In this document: positions 16,758-26,131 of the stretch, piece after piece
Numbering within the stretch: position 1 is the first letter of the stretch
Layout of the letters: the number at the start of each line of letters is the position of its first letter
Source of the DNA: Deltaproteobacteria bacterium
GTDB taxonomy: Bacteria > Desulfobacterota > Desulfobacteria > Desulfobacterales > SpSt-501
Assembly: GCA_016219005.1 (NCBI GenBank)
Contig: JACRCN010000065.1
Coordinates: 1 to 60,243, forward strand
Direction of reading: 5' to 3'
DNA length: 60,243 nucleotides
Program-made: the position numbers and the translations under genes
The notes under the pieces: generated by a model
What the model was told of the DNA's origin: nothing
The model's database searches: none
Seen by the model: only the letters and a program-made list of their open reading frames with translations

Positions 16758-16840
16758 CCGTAGCTTTGGGAAACCAACAAAAGGCGAGGCTACGGCTGTC
16801 GATAGCGCCAGTTTTCAGGATGGCTGTTTCACTGCGATGG
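16758..16840 (+). ncRNA. Degenerate GEMM-I-like (c-di-GMP-I) element, candidate
   Basis: CCGTAGC (16758-16764) can pair with GCGATGG (16834-16840). Inside are GGGAAACC (compare GGCAAACC of GEMM-I), GGCGAGGCTACGGCTG and CAGGATGGCTGTTTCAC (compare the GAUAGCCGGGUUACC end). Several conserved bases are changed, so it may be non-functional or something else. No convincing plus-strand gene follows; a PilZ gene lies convergent to it. The rest of 16690-16924 shows nothing. Confidence 0.35.
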
Positions 16841-16924
16841 AAAACATATGAGACTCGTAAATTTCGAGGTTCCCCGCAAAACACGGGTCGATGCCAGGAT
16901 GAAAGCTTTTGAATCAAGAGCAAC

Positions 16925-17536
16925 CTAACGATCTTCCTGTCGCGCTCGTTTCAAAATGAACTTGAGGCCGAAACCAGCAGCGTTCGACCAGACCACTCTT
17001 CCTTGGACGAATACGTCCTTTCCGGTCTTGTTGGGTATCCCCAAGGTGATGATCTGCCCAATGCGAACCCTCTTGCCGGCCCTGACGAAAACCCCCGAGA
17101 GGCTGATGTCAACGGCGAGGCCCTTCGAGATCGTGTGGTCGGCCGCAAACCGGACCTGCCGATTGAAAGGCTTGCGGGGATGTCTGCGGTGCTCGCAGGG
17201 GGACTTCGCTTTTTCAGGGTTTTTCGGCGAGAGGATTTGGGTGCCGTAGCCGTAAAAGAAATGCGAGTCCTCTTGCAGCTCTTTGCGCCACATTATGGTC
17301 GTGCGATAGCAGGTGTAGTCACTGGGCAGGTCTTCGAATGGGGAGTGACGAAGGCCGATGTACACCTCGGTGCCCGACTCCAGGAGTGCGTCGCTTTCGA
17401 AATAGATTCCCGTGTCGCTGTAGTTGAAAATACGCGCCGAACAGCTCTCGCCCGACATCAGGTCTTTGACGCTGATCGGCAAAATGTAGGGCAAACGCGC
17501 CTTATCTCGTCTCTCCAGGTTCTGCGCCGGTTTCAT
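16925..17536 (-). CDS. Tandem PilZ-domain protein
   Basis: 203 residues with two PilZ domains, the c-di-GMP receptor fold. Domain 1 has ERRDKARLPY and later NYSDTGIYFES. Domain 2 (from about residue 116) has HRRHPRKPFNRQVRF and DISLSGVFV. Each shows the RxxxR and (D/N)xSxxG nucleotide-binding pieces, so both may bind c-di-GMP. No signal or membrane segment is visible. It stands alone on its strand; function beyond c-di-GMP sensing is not evident. Confidence 0.85.
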   Translation of the reverse strand: MKPAQNLERRDKARLPYILPISVKDLMSGESCSARIFNYSDTGIYFESDALLESGTEVYIGLRHSPFEDLPSDYTCYRTTIMWRKELQEDSHFFYGYGTQILSPKNPEKAKSPCEHRRHPRKPFNRQVRFAADHTISKGLAVDISLSGVFVRAGKRVRIGQIITLGIPNKTGKDVFVQGRVVWSNAAGFGLKFILKRARQEDR

Positions 17537-17620
17537 CTGACCTATCTACCTTTCATGGAAGCGTATTTCACAGGGTGTGATTATTGTACCTATCGGCCAG
17601 TCGAAGCTAAGACTTTATTG

Positions 17621-17761
17621 GAAGCTATCTTAAAAATGCGCCTGACAGTCGATGGCGGCGCTGCACGCGACTGAAAAATGCTCATAACCTGCCGCGGCTA
17701 CGCTTTTTCATCGGCGTGCGCCTTGCCCTCGGCTGTGATCTGCTGTTTTCGAGATGGCTTC
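17621..17761 (+). repeat. Dispersed inverted-terminal repeat A, copy 2
   Basis: 141 bp, starting GAAGCTATCTTAAAAATG and ending in GAGATGGCTTC. The core CATCGGCGTGCGCCTTGCCC is shared with copies 3 and 4 in the same orientation. It lies between the PilZ gene and the DUF6502 operon. No clear target duplication is visible. Confidence 0.75.
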
Positions 17762-17878
17762 TATTAGCAATTTCGGTACCACCGCAGCCCCTCTTTGTAT
17801 CAAGTATGCCGCAGCCTACCGGAAACAGCAGCGAAGGATGGCCGCCTTGCGCTTAAAACAACTGGAAAGATTTTTGTC

Positions 17879-17917
17879 TTGACAGGGTGAATATATTTTG
17901 GGAATATTTTCCCAAAA
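17879..17917 (+). promoter_or_regulatory. Promoter with palindromic operator for the DUF6502 operon
   Basis: TTGACA at 17879-17884. A perfect palindrome TTTTGGGAA-TATT-TTCCCAAAA (17896-17917) covers the expected -10 position. A repressor bound there would block the promoter. The downstream gene has a helix-turn-helix-like N-terminus and is the obvious candidate for autoregulation (inference). Confidence 0.5.
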
Positions 17918-17941
17918 ATATTTTTGGGCGTTTACCGGTCT

Positions 17942-18775
17942 ATGGAAAAACACAAAAGTCAAATCCTCGTTGCAGCAGTTGCTCGAATCCTGAAGCCGCT
18001 CGTCCGCATCCTGCTGCGAAACGGGATGTCCTACAAAACTTTTGCCGATATTGCCCGGAGTCAGTTTGTCGAGGTCGCGCGCAAGGAATCTGGAATCGGG
18101 GGTCGCAAACAGTCCGTCTCCCGGATTGCGGTAATCACCGGTCTTACCCGTAAGGAGGTCAGCCGGCTCTCTAAATTTTCCGTGCCAAACGATAAGGAAA
18201 AATCCGACCGCTACCACCGGGCCTCGCGAGTGGTCTCCGGCTGGCGGCGCGATAATGCCTTTTTGGACGCCAGCCGCAGGCCGGCCGTGCTCGCAATCGC
18301 GGGTCCCGGAAAAAGCTTCCAGCAGCTGGTCAAGCGTTACAGCGGCGATGTCCCGCATCGGGCCGTGCTGGACGAATTGCTGAACGCAGGCGTGGTTGCG
18401 TGTCCGGATGAAAACCGGGTGAAGCTGATCGAGCGGGCCTATATGCCACGGGGCGATGAGACGATGAAACTGCACATTTTGGGCATCGACACCTCTCACC
18501 TGATCGACACCATCAGCCATAACCTTAAGCAGGACGGAACCGATCCGAGGTTCCAGCGCAAGGTGCACTACGATAATTTGCCCGATGAGGTGCTGCCGGC
18601 CCTGCGCCAGTTATCCGTGAAGTCCGCCCAGGACCTGCTTGAAAAGCTCGACGGCTGGCTCTCCAGCCAGGACCGCGATGTTAACCCCGAGGCCGGGGGC
18701 AGCGGACGCAACACCGCCGGCGTTGGAATTTATTATTTTGAAGAGCCCCATAGCCACGAGGATGAGGTCCGATGA
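17942..18775 (+). CDS. DUF6502 family protein, possible regulator
   Basis: 277 residues matching, from memory, the DUF6502 family. The N-terminal 80 residues have a helical layout like a winged helix-turn-helix (SYKTFADIARSQFVEVAR, then SVSRIAVITGLTRKEVSRL). The middle has RRDNAFLD and a second helical domain, and the tail is Gly/Glu-rich with GVGIYYFEE. There is no signal peptide. It overlaps the next gene by 4 nt (ATGA), so it is the first gene of a three-gene unit with two lipoproteins. The biochemical role is not known to me; DNA binding is inferred. Confidence 0.7.
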   Translation: MEKHKSQILVAAVARILKPLVRILLRNGMSYKTFADIARSQFVEVARKESGIGGRKQSVSRIAVITGLTRKEVSRLSKFSVPNDKEKSDRYHRASRVVSGWRRDNAFLDASRRPAVLAIAGPGKSFQQLVKRYSGDVPHRAVLDELLNAGVVACPDENRVKLIERAYMPRGDETMKLHILGIDTSHLIDTISHNLKQDGTDPRFQRKVHYDNLPDEVLPALRQLSVKSAQDLLEKLDGWLSSQDRDVNPEAGGSGRNTAGVGIYYFEEPHSHEDEVR

Positions 18776-20223
18776 GAATCTCCTGTCGAAAATTCGCACG
18801 CTCGGCGGTGTTAATGCTGCTCATTGCCGCGATGCACATTGGGTGCGGCGGGGGTGGCGAGAATTACGCCGGTGGTGGCATCGGCGGAACGGGAGTTGTA
18901 GCCTCCTCGGTCGGTACCGTTACAGCCTTTGGAAGCGTGATCGTAAACGGTGTGACCTATGAAACGACCGGCGCCGAGGTCTTTACCGACAACACCTCCA
19001 GAGGATCAGGGGACACACCCCTGGCTCAAAATCTTGCCGTCGGCATGGTGGTGCGTGTCGAGGGCCGGCTAAACGCCGACGGGAGCTCAAGCGCAGATCG
19101 CGTTTTTTATGAAAATTACCTTAGGGGGCCGGTTGAAAGCATAACGGACCTGGACTCCCGCTCGAAGCTGGTCGTCATCCTGGGTCAAACGATCCTGATG
19201 GACGACCGCACGGTCTTCCGGGGCACCACGGCCGTCTCGATCGCGACCGGCCTCCTTGTCGAGGTCAGCGGCTACTTGGACGAATTAGGCCGTATCGCAG
19301 CGACCTACATCGCAAAGATAGCCGATTCGATCCCCGCCGACCGCATGGTTCAAATCAAAGGGGCGGTTCAGGATCTAAACGCGGCAGCGAAAACCTTCAA
19401 CATCAATTCGCTCGAAGTTGACTACGCGACTGCCGACCTAAGCAGGCTTCCGGGGAACACTCTTGAAGAAGGACAACACTTAAGGATAACCGGAAGGTTG
19501 CAGGCGGTCAATGTATTGACAGCCGAAGACTTCGAGTCTGCGGAGGAGTTTGGCTCTGGTCTTTTCGACAGCGTTGATCTTGAAGGCATCATTACCCAGA
19601 CTCGCTCCCCGGCAGAGTTCGAGATCGGCCGATACACCATCCTTACCGATGCCACAACCGCCTACACAAATTTGGCCCCGCAAGATCTGAACCGCGGGAC
19701 TCGCGTCATCGTCAGAGGGGCTCTGACAGGTAGATCCATTCTTGCCGATGAGATCAGTCTTCCGGAAAAAATTAAGCTCGAATCGAATGTAGCCTCGGTC
19801 AGTCCGGTTGAAAAGAGCCTGGTCCTTTCGGGGCTGGAGTCGATTACTGTTCTGACAACTGCAACCACGCGTTTCAACGGCAAGGCCGATAGCCTGGATC
19901 AAATCCTGCCAGGCGACCACATCCGGATCGTGGGCAGACGCGCCCCGAACGGTGAACTCTTGGGGTCAAGCCTTTTGATAACCGTATCGAATGAAACCGT
20001 CAAAATCACCGGCCCGGTTGAATCCGCCACATCGCCGACACTGGTCATATTAGGGGCTGAAATCAACACGGGATCGATTCCTGCAGACGGGTTTTTCGGC
20101 CGTGACGGTAAGCCGGTGTCCCCGGGCGAATTTTTTGGTTCCGTCATGCCAGACGACTATGTTGCCGTCGAAGGAGGTTTACAGGAAGGCAGTGTGATCT
20201 GGAATGCCGTTGGATTTGAATGA
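18772..20223 (+). CDS. DUF5666 repeat lipoprotein
   Basis: 483 residues. A lipoprotein signal ends at MHIGC (Cys 25), followed by a Gly-rich linker. The rest is a series of about six beta-rich modules of the DUF5666 type, recognisable by GSVIVNGVTYETT, VGMVVRVEGRL, LLVEVSGYL and GDHIRIVGRR. These are OB-like folds repeated along the chain. It is probably anchored in the outer membrane. Coupled to the DUF6502 gene by a 4-nt overlap. Function unknown. Confidence 0.75.
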   Translation: MRISCRKFARSAVLMLLIAAMHIGCGGGGENYAGGGIGGTGVVASSVGTVTAFGSVIVNGVTYETTGAEVFTDNTSRGSGDTPLAQNLAVGMVVRVEGRLNADGSSSADRVFYENYLRGPVESITDLDSRSKLVVILGQTILMDDRTVFRGTTAVSIATGLLVEVSGYLDELGRIAATYIAKIADSIPADRMVQIKGAVQDLNAAAKTFNINSLEVDYATADLSRLPGNTLEEGQHLRITGRLQAVNVLTAEDFESAEEFGSGLFDSVDLEGIITQTRSPAEFEIGRYTILTDATTAYTNLAPQDLNRGTRVIVRGALTGRSILADEISLPEKIKLESNVASVSPVEKSLVLSGLESITVLTTATTRFNGKADSLDQILPGDHIRIVGRRAPNGELLGSSLLITVSNETVKITGPVESATSPTLVILGAEINTGSIPADGFFGRDGKPVSPGEFFGSVMPDDYVAVEGGLQEGSVIWNAVGFE

Positions 20224-20311
20224 AGGGCTGCGCCCGGGAATCCATGCGGCAGGGCAGCTAAAATATTCAGGGAGCTTTTACAAAGCAATGATGGTCAGAA
20301 GGAGGAATACA

Positions 20312-21538
20312 ATGAAATCAAAAAAAATCTCGTTGGTCGTGATGTTATCGGTTCTGTCTCTTTTCGCCGGCTGCGGTGGTGGTGGAGGTGGGGACAGCAG
20401 CGGGGGCAGCATAGGAACTCTCTCTTTGAGTCTTACGGATGCGCCGGCTGATGGCTACAAGGCGGTTTATGTGACGATCGAGAAAGTTCAGGTGCACATG
20501 GGCGGCGACGAGAATATGGACAGCAGCTGGAAAACCGTCACCGACGTAGGCAATAATAAGACCTACAACCTGTTGGACCTGGTCAGCGGAGTGCGTGAGG
20601 AACTCGGCATCACCGAGCTTGAGAGCGGGTCCTATACCCAGATGCGGTTGATCCTCGGTCGAGTGCCGGACGATGGCATAAACGTCCTGAGCCTTCGGCA
20701 TAGTTTCCCGAACTATGTCGTCACAGACTCTGACGAAATTCATGAACTCAAGGTTCCCAGCGGATTTCAGACCGGCATCAAAATCGTGCAGGGCTTCGAC
20801 ATCAGTTCCAGTCAGACCACGGAGCTTATCCTGGATTTTGATGCTGCAAAATCCATTGTGAAGGCGGGCAACAGCGGCAATTGGCTGCTTCAGCCTACCA
20901 TCAAGGTTTCAGTGTTGGAAGAGCATGCTATAATTAGGGGGAAGGTTGCGGATGATGAAGGCCCCATTCAAGGCGCTTTGGTCAGCGCACAGCAGGAAGA
21001 TTCCAGCGGAAACCCCGTGGTCTATTCGGCAACTCTTACAAATGACAAAGGAGAGTATGCGCTGTTTATCGATCCAGACCAAAATGACGATCAACAGAAC
21101 GATCTATACAACATCGTCGCATATAAAAATGGGTACAAAGCTAAGTGCGTTGAACTCATCACGGAACCTGGTATGAATCTATCGTTCGAATTCAATGGCA
21201 CACTCATCACCCTCGCAAGGCCGGTTTTGACCGGAACCGGGACGCAAACCGGAACCCTAACCGGCTCCGTGTCAATTAGCGGCGCCACCGCAGACCAATT
21301 CGTCACATTAAGCTTCAGACAAAACTTGGACTGTGATGCGGATGACACCACGCCAACCAACCCTGTTGAAGTGAAATCTGAAAATTATGCCAACCTGATC
21401 GCTCCGCTCTTCACCACTCCGCTTACCGTGGGAGACTACGATGTGAACGCATCGACATACGGCTTTTCAGATAAACAATATGACAACGTGACAATAACGG
21501 AAAACACGCTTACTGTGCAGGATATTTCTTTCCCTTAA
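20312..21538 (+). CDS. DUF4382 lipoprotein with carboxypeptidase-regulatory-like domain
   Basis: 408 residues. The signal peptide ends at LFAGC (Cys 21), followed by a Gly/Ser linker. Residues about 38-200 are DUF4382 (LSLSLTDAPADGYKAVYVTI, WKTV, YNLLDLVSG, YTQMRLIL). Next is a beta-sandwich resembling carboxypeptidase regulatory domains (GPIQGALVSAQQ, NDKGEYALFIDPDQNDD), then a further sandwich to the end. GGAGG 6-7 nt before ATG 20312 fixes the start. Third gene of the unit, 88 nt after the DUF5666 gene. Likely cell-surface; no enzyme motif is seen. Confidence 0.75.
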   Translation: MKSKKISLVVMLSVLSLFAGCGGGGGGDSSGGSIGTLSLSLTDAPADGYKAVYVTIEKVQVHMGGDENMDSSWKTVTDVGNNKTYNLLDLVSGVREELGITELESGSYTQMRLILGRVPDDGINVLSLRHSFPNYVVTDSDEIHELKVPSGFQTGIKIVQGFDISSSQTTELILDFDAAKSIVKAGNSGNWLLQPTIKVSVLEEHAIIRGKVADDEGPIQGALVSAQQEDSSGNPVVYSATLTNDKGEYALFIDPDQNDDQQNDLYNIVAYKNGYKAKCVELITEPGMNLSFEFNGTLITLARPVLTGTGTQTGTLTGSVSISGATADQFVTLSFRQNLDCDADDTTPTNPVEVKSENYANLIAPLFTTPLTVGDYDVNASTYGFSDKQYDNVTITENTLTVQDISFP

Positions 21539-21595
21539 CCGGGGATCCCTTAAAAACATTTACTGCTTTTTAATCACTCAACATCTATTTGAAGC

Positions 21596-21632
21596 AAAAA
21601 AGGGAAGATGCCACCGAGGCTCTTCCCTTTTT
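21596..21632 (+). terminator. Intrinsic terminator of the DUF6502-DUF4382 operon
   Basis: AAAAAGGGAAGA and TCTTCCCTTTTT enclose a 12-nt loop, with T-rich sequence after the stem. Confidence 0.8.
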
Positions 21633-21660
21633 ATCCCTGCACAACCCGCTAGTTTAAATA

Positions 21661-21804
21661 GAATCTATCTCAAAAATGCGTCTGACCGTCGATGGTGGCG
21701 TTGCACGCGTCTGAAAAATGCTCACCACCTGCCGCGGCTACTGCGTTTTTTCATCGGCGTGCGCCTTGCCCTCGGCTGTGATCTGCTATTTTTGAGGTGG
21801 CTTC
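21661..21804 (+). repeat. Dispersed inverted-terminal repeat A, copy 3
   Basis: 144 bp, GAATCTATCTCAAAAATG to GAGGTGGCTTC, sharing the core with copies 2 and 4. Its right end forms the last base of the stop codon of an IS3-type OrfA reading the other way, so it abuts or interrupts an insertion sequence. Confidence 0.75.
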
Positions 21805-22100
21805 TAATGTCTTGAGGACAACGCCTTCAGACAACTCATAAGAGTGTCACGCTCCTGTCTTACCTGGTCCAACTCCTTTTTCAGTCTGGAAATCTCCTCT
21901 TTTGTTTTTTTCAGCTCATCTTCTGATAAACGCTCTTGACCGCCCATCAGGCAAAACCTTCTCACCCAGCGGTTTACAATACCTGCTCCCAGGTTCAACC
22001 GGCGTTCGACCTCCGCAGCACTCAGGCCCTCCTCGACAACCAGCCTTACCGCTTCTTTTTTAAACTTCTTATCGTATCGACGGCGGGTACTATTAGCCAT
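21804..22100 (-). pseudogene. IS3-family transposase OrfA, remnant
   Basis: 98 residues. It has the HTH_Tnp_1 type start (RRRYDKKFKKEAVRLVVEEG, then LSAAEVERRLNLGAGIVNRW) followed by a leucine-zipper helix (LKKTKEEISRLKKELDQV). OrfA normally runs directly into an OrfB with the DDE domain. Here the frame stops at the edge of repeat A copy 3 and no OrfB follows, so the element is dead. No inverted repeats of the IS are clear. Confidence 0.8.
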
Positions 22101-22303
22101 GATCCTCCTTCGAAGGAATAGGCGGTTCAGTCTGGCCGGGCGCTTTCAATCCTGACCGATACGCGAAAGTTTAGCAAATATTCAAAAGTTTAGCAAAGTG
22201 CTGTTAATATGTCAAATTTGATATAGCCCGACAGAAATCTTGGGCAGGCGCGGTTTGTCAAATATGGCCATGCCTCTAATCCTGTATTTTCCGCCGGTTC
22301 CTG

Positions 22304-22530
22304 AATAACTGCCACGATAAGCTTCTCATGATAAAGTGTTTGCCTAACACAGCTAATGCAAACAAATTTTATGCCGATTAATCAGTTTGGAGGGCTTTAT
22401 ATTTCCAATATAACCGTCAATAACTGCTACGATAAGCCTCTAATGACAGATAATTTGCCTATAATAGCTTATGTAAACAAATTTTATGCCGATAATACAG
22501 ATCACATGGCTTGTTATGGCCAATTTAACC
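22304..22530 (+). repeat. Two tandem ~115-bp AT-rich repeats upstream of cheW
   Basis: Units at 22304-22415 and 22419-22530 share AATAACTGC(C/T)ACGATAAGC, CAAACAAATTTTATGCCGAT and a CCAAT-TAACC end, with a period of 115 nt. They are much more AT-rich than the surroundings. Each unit contains a TTGCCTA-A-AGCT-ATG-AAAC block. They end about 30 nt before the cheW start, so they may form a leader or control region. The 22101-22303 stretch before them shows no gene. Confidence 0.6.
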
Positions 22531-22561
22531 TTAGCATTCTGAACTCAGGAAAGGAAACGCC

Positions 22562-23077
22562 ATGGGACATGCAGAAAAAGTCATGAGTGATGCGCTCGCA
22601 CATGCGGCCGACCGGGAGGGCAAGTACCTGACCTTTTCGCTCGCCGGCGAGGAGTACGGCATCGGGATTTTAAAGATCCGGGAGATCATCGGCATGATGG
22701 CGATCACCACGGTTCCGGAAACCCCGGCCTTTGTCAAAGGAGTGATCAACCTGCGGGGCAAGGTGATTCCGGTGGTGGACCTGCGGCGGCGCTTCGGGAT
22801 GCCTACGATGGACTACACCGAGCGCACCTGCATCATCGTGGTGGAGATGGCAGGGTCCGCCGGCACGGTTTCGATGGGGGTCGTGGTGGACTCCGTCTCC
22901 GAGGTGCTGAATATCAAAGGGACGGACATCGAAGACACCCCATCGTTCGGGACAAAGCTCAACACGGAATACATCCTCGGGATGGCCAAGGCGGGCAAAG
23001 GCCTGAAGATTCTTCTCGACATAGAGAAGGCTTTGACGGGCACCGAAATGGAATCCTTGTCGCGCGCGGCGGCTTGA
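22562..23077 (+). CDS. cheW: Chemotaxis adaptor CheW
   Basis: 171 residues with one CheW (SH3-like) domain linking chemoreceptors to the CheA kinase. Typical segments are YLTFSLAGEEYGIGILKIRE, VPETPAFVKGVINLRGKVIPV and LRRRFGMP, with GVVVDSVSEVL later. AGGAAAGGA precedes the ATG. It is followed after 68 nt by a chemoreceptor, a usual pairing; no cheA or cheY is in the window. Confidence 0.95.
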   Translation: MGHAEKVMSDALAHAADREGKYLTFSLAGEEYGIGILKIREIIGMMAITTVPETPAFVKGVINLRGKVIPVVDLRRRFGMPTMDYTERTCIIVVEMAGSAGTVSMGVVVDSVSEVLNIKGTDIEDTPSFGTKLNTEYILGMAKAGKGLKILLDIEKALTGTEMESLSRAAA

Positions 23078-23145
23078 CGCCGACGCCGGACTGAATGCTA
23101 CCGCTTTGCGGATTAAAACTTAACGAAGAGAAAGGACAAGAAAAC

Positions 23146-25149
23146 ATGAAAGCACAGTGGACCATCGGAAAGAAGTTGCTGGCAGCGTTCATTGCGGTTG
23201 CGGCGATCACCCTGGTTCTGGGCATCGTGGGCTACTACGGGGCCGTTAAGGGCGAGCGCTCCATCTCCTTGATCGGCGGCGAGCTGCTGCCCAGCGTGGA
23301 CAGCCTGCACGTTATCAAGGAGAATGCCGAGAACATCCGGGGCAGCATAAGAACCCTCATCATCCCGGGGCTGCCCATTGCAGACCGCCAGAGGCAATAC
23401 ACGAACCTGGCCCAGGCCCGCGAGGCCTACCAGGCCGCCTGGAAGACCTACGAAGCGCTGCCCCAAACCAAGGAGGAAGCCGATGCCTGGAAGCAGTTCG
23501 GCACGGCCTGGAACGCCTGGCGCGATGAAAACAACAAGCTGGTCGAAATAAGTAAACAGTTCGACAGCCACGGGCTTGCCGATCCGACGGAGTTGACCCG
23601 GATGATCGAGCAGTTCACCAAGGATCACTACATGCTCGTCCAGCGCGTTCTGCACCTGCTCTACATGAAAGACGCCGCATTCGCCGGCGGAGATGACCAC
23701 TCCGGCTGCAATGCCGGCAAGTGGATCCCGACCTTTAAGACCGATAACCAAAAACTGACGGCGGAGGTCCAGGCCTTGGTGGAGCCGCATCGGAAGTTTC
23801 ACGAGGCGGTCGGCAAGATCAAGCGTCTTGCGGCTGACGGGAAAATCGAAGAGGGTCAGGCCATGTACCAGCGCGAAATGATGCCGGCCATGCAGGAGGT
23901 CTTCAAGCATTTCGACGCCATGCTTGCGGTGGGCAAAGATCCCAAGGTGCTTGAAGCGCAGGCGAGGGAAATGGTCCTGGGGGCGGTGACGGTGAAGGCG
24001 CGTGAGGCCAACGAGATGCTGGATAAAATCGTGCAGCATTACAACCGTGCCGCGGCTCAAGAGGTGGAGGACGGCAATGGCCAGGCGGTTTTCCTGAAAC
24101 TGGTGAGCCTGATCTCCATGATCATCGGTGTAGCGGCGGCGCTTACCCTCGGAGTTCTCATCACCCGGAGCATCAACAGCAGCCTGAGCCGGGTTATCGC
24201 AGGCTTGAACGACGGTGCCCAAGAGGTGGCTTCGGCGGCAGGCCAGGTGTCATCGGCCGCCCAGTCGCTCGCCGAAGGCTCGAGCGAGCAGGCCGCCTCG
24301 ATCGAGGAGACTTCCTCCTCTCTTGAGGAGATGTCCTCCATGACCAAGCAGAACGCGGACAACGCCGGGCAGGCCAACACCCTGATGGGCGAGGCCAAGC
24401 AGGTCGTGGGCACGGCCAACGAGTCCATGGGACAGCTGACCGAGTCCATGGCCGAGATCACCAAGGCGAGCGAGGAGACCTCCAAGATCATCAAGACCAT
24501 CGACGAGATCGCCTTCCAGACCAACCTGCTGGCGCTGAACGCGGCGGTGGAAGCCGCCCGGGCCGGTGAGGCCGGGGCCGGTTTTGCGGTGGTGGCCGAC
24601 GAGGTGCGAAATCTCGCCATGCGGGCGGCCGATGCGGCCAAGAACACGGCCAACCTGATCGAGGGTACCGTGAAAAAGGTCAAGGACGGCTCCGAGCTGG
24701 TGGGCAAGACCAACGAGGCCTTTAAGCAAGTAGCCGGCAGCTCGGCCAAGGCGGCCGACCTGGTGGCGGAGATCTCGGCGGCCTCCAACGAGCAGGCCCA
24801 AGGGATCGGCCAGATCAACACGGCCGTGACGGAGCTGGACAAGGTGACCCAGCAGAACGCGGCCAATGCCGAGGAATCGGCCTCGGCGGCCGAGGAGATG
24901 AGCGCCCAGGCCGAGACCATGAAGGGCATGGTGGATGAACTGCAGAGCATGGTCGGCGGTTCGGCCAAAGTAAAAGAAGCGCACTCCCGCAGCGGCCAGC
25001 ATGTGAAGAAAAGTGAAAAACCGCAGCAGGCGATCTCCTCCGCAATCAACAAGCTCAAGGCCAAGGCCGGCTCCGCCAAAAAATCGGCCAAACCGGTTGC
25101 CGAAGCGGTGATCCCGCTGGACGACGACAAGCAGTTCTCGGATTTCTAA
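23146..25149 (+). CDS. Methyl-accepting chemotaxis protein with periplasmic CZB-like zinc module
   Basis: 667 residues. TM1 is at about 9-31 and TM2 at about 325-350 ([19 protein letters not shown]). Between them is a helical sensor part with a chemoreceptor zinc-binding pattern: [10 protein letters not shown] at about 185-194, then EPHRKFH about 25 residues later. CZB domains are better known at the cytoplasmic end of receptors. The cytoplasmic part is a standard signalling domain with hairpin tip [20 protein letters not shown]. There is no CheR/CheB tethering pentapeptide. AAAGGA precedes ATG 23146. Confidence 0.92.
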   Translation: MKAQWTIGKKLLAAFIAVAAITLVLGIVGYYGAVKGERSISLIGGELLPSVDSLHVIKENAENIRGSIRTLIIPGLPIADRQRQYTNLAQAREAYQAAWKTYEALPQTKEEADAWKQFGTAWNAWRDENNKLVEISKQFDSHGLADPTELTRMIEQFTKDHYMLVQRVLHLLYMKDAAFAGGDDHSGCNAGKWIPTFKTDNQKLTAEVQALVEPHRKFHEAVGKIKRLAADGKIEEGQAMYQREMMPAMQEVFKHFDAMLAVGKDPKVLEAQAREMVLGAVTVKAREANEMLDKIVQHYNRAAAQEVEDGNGQAVFLKLVSLISMIIGVAAALTLGVLITRSINSSLSRVIAGLNDGAQEVASAAGQVSSAAQSLAEGSSEQAASIEETSSSLEEMSSMTKQNADNAGQANTLMGEAKQVVGTANESMGQLTESMAEITKASEETSKIIKTIDEIAFQTNLLALNAAVEAARAGEAGAGFAVVADEVRNLAMRAADAAKNTANLIEGTVKKVKDGSELVGKTNEAFKQVAGSSAKAADLVAEISAASNEQAQGIGQINTAVTELDKVTQQNAANAEESASAAEEMSAQAETMKGMVDELQSMVGGSAKVKEAHSRSGQHVKKSEKPQQAISSAINKLKAKAGSAKKSAKPVAEAVIPLDDDKQFSDF

Positions 25150-25167
25150 TTTTCTATGAGGGGAAAC

Positions 25168-25204
25168 AATCCTGGGGCGGGAAGAAATTCACGCCCCAGG
25201 ATTG
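25168..25204. terminator. Strong hairpin between the chemoreceptor and cysC genes
   Basis: A 13-bp perfect stem (CAATCCTGGGGCG and its complement) with an 11-nt loop. There is no good T-run on the plus strand; TTTCCCC follows on the minus strand. It probably serves the two convergent genes. Confidence 0.6.
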
Positions 25205-25300
25205 TCTCGTGGTGCCGGAAAAGCAATTTCGGGAATCCTGCCGTTCCGAAGGCTGCAGGTATTTCGACCATGTCTGGTCATACAAGCAAAATAGGTTGGA

Positions 25301-25969
25301 TCATGCACTCGATGACTGCCCGGTGCAGTATGTCGTTTGAATGCGGTTCGGAGAGCATGGGATGTAATTCCGATCGATCAGATAATTCATGACGGCCTGA
25401 ACACACTCCTCTACGGTCGTTTGATCCGTACGAAGGTGAATTTCCGGCTTCTCAGGCGGCTCGTAGGGAGCGCTGATTCCGGTGAAATCCTTTATGATCC
25501 CAGCCCGCGCCTTTTTATACATACCCTTTGGGTCGCGCTGTTCACAAACTTCTATCAAACAGTCCACGAAAACCTCGATGAATGCATCATGCTCCGCTTC
25601 AGCAAGCTTTCTCGCCCCTTCACGATCCACCCGATAAGGCGAGATGAATGCGGTCAGGTTGATAACGCCGGCGTCGCGAAAGAGTTTGGCCACCTCGGCG
25701 ATCCGGCGAATATTCTCGACTCGGTCCTCTGGGGAGAATCCAAGGTTGCTGTTAAGTCCGTGGCGAACATTGTCGCCATCCAGAACATAGGCGTGGCAGC
25801 CGTGTTCGTATAGAGCCTCTTCCACGGCCACGGCCAAAGTGGATTTGCCAGCCGCCGAGAGGCCCGTGAACCAAATTGTAAAGCCACGGTGACCGTTCAA
25901 ACCCTCTCGTTTGCTTCGCGTTACTTTCGCAGGGTGCCAGACAATATTGGTCGCTTTCTTTTGAGCCAT
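25301..25969 (-). CDS. cysC: Adenylyl-sulfate kinase
   Basis: A 222-residue kinase phosphorylating APS to PAPS. The P-loop GLSAAGKST is at about residues 36-44. [28 protein letters not shown] and FISPYR are the conserved APS-site segments, and [12 protein letters not shown] and [11 protein letters not shown] follow. Length is normal, with about 20 extra residues at the C-terminus. It stands alone, without sulfate assimilation neighbours. Confidence 0.94.
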   Translation of the reverse strand: MAQKKATNIVWHPAKVTRSKREGLNGHRGFTIWFTGLSAAGKSTLAVAVEEALYEHGCHAYVLDGDNVRHGLNSNLGFSPEDRVENIRRIAEVAKLFRDAGVINLTAFISPYRVDREGARKLAEAEHDAFIEVFVDCLIEVCEQRDPKGMYKKARAGIIKDFTGISAPYEPPEKPEIHLRTDQTTVEECVQAVMNYLIDRNYIPCSPNRIQTTYCTGQSSSA

Positions 25970-26131
25970 TTGGTTTTATCCCTTAAGTTGGTATGGGTTT
26001 CACGAGCTCTGCAATAGGCAACAGGTATCAAATAAATCCCCTGGGCCGCCTCAGGTTTAAATTTCGATTTGTAAACGCAATATCGATCAGGGCTCTGCGG
26101 GTTTTAGAATCCATTGGCACTGGCGCTATCG

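Noticed and set aside
16848-16928. 26-codon ORF after the GEMM-like element
   Set aside because: No good SD, very short, and it ends over the convergent PilZ stop; no support for translation.
22304-22530. CRISPR-like array
   Set aside because: Only two long, diverged units with no short repeats and spacers, and no cas genes nearby.
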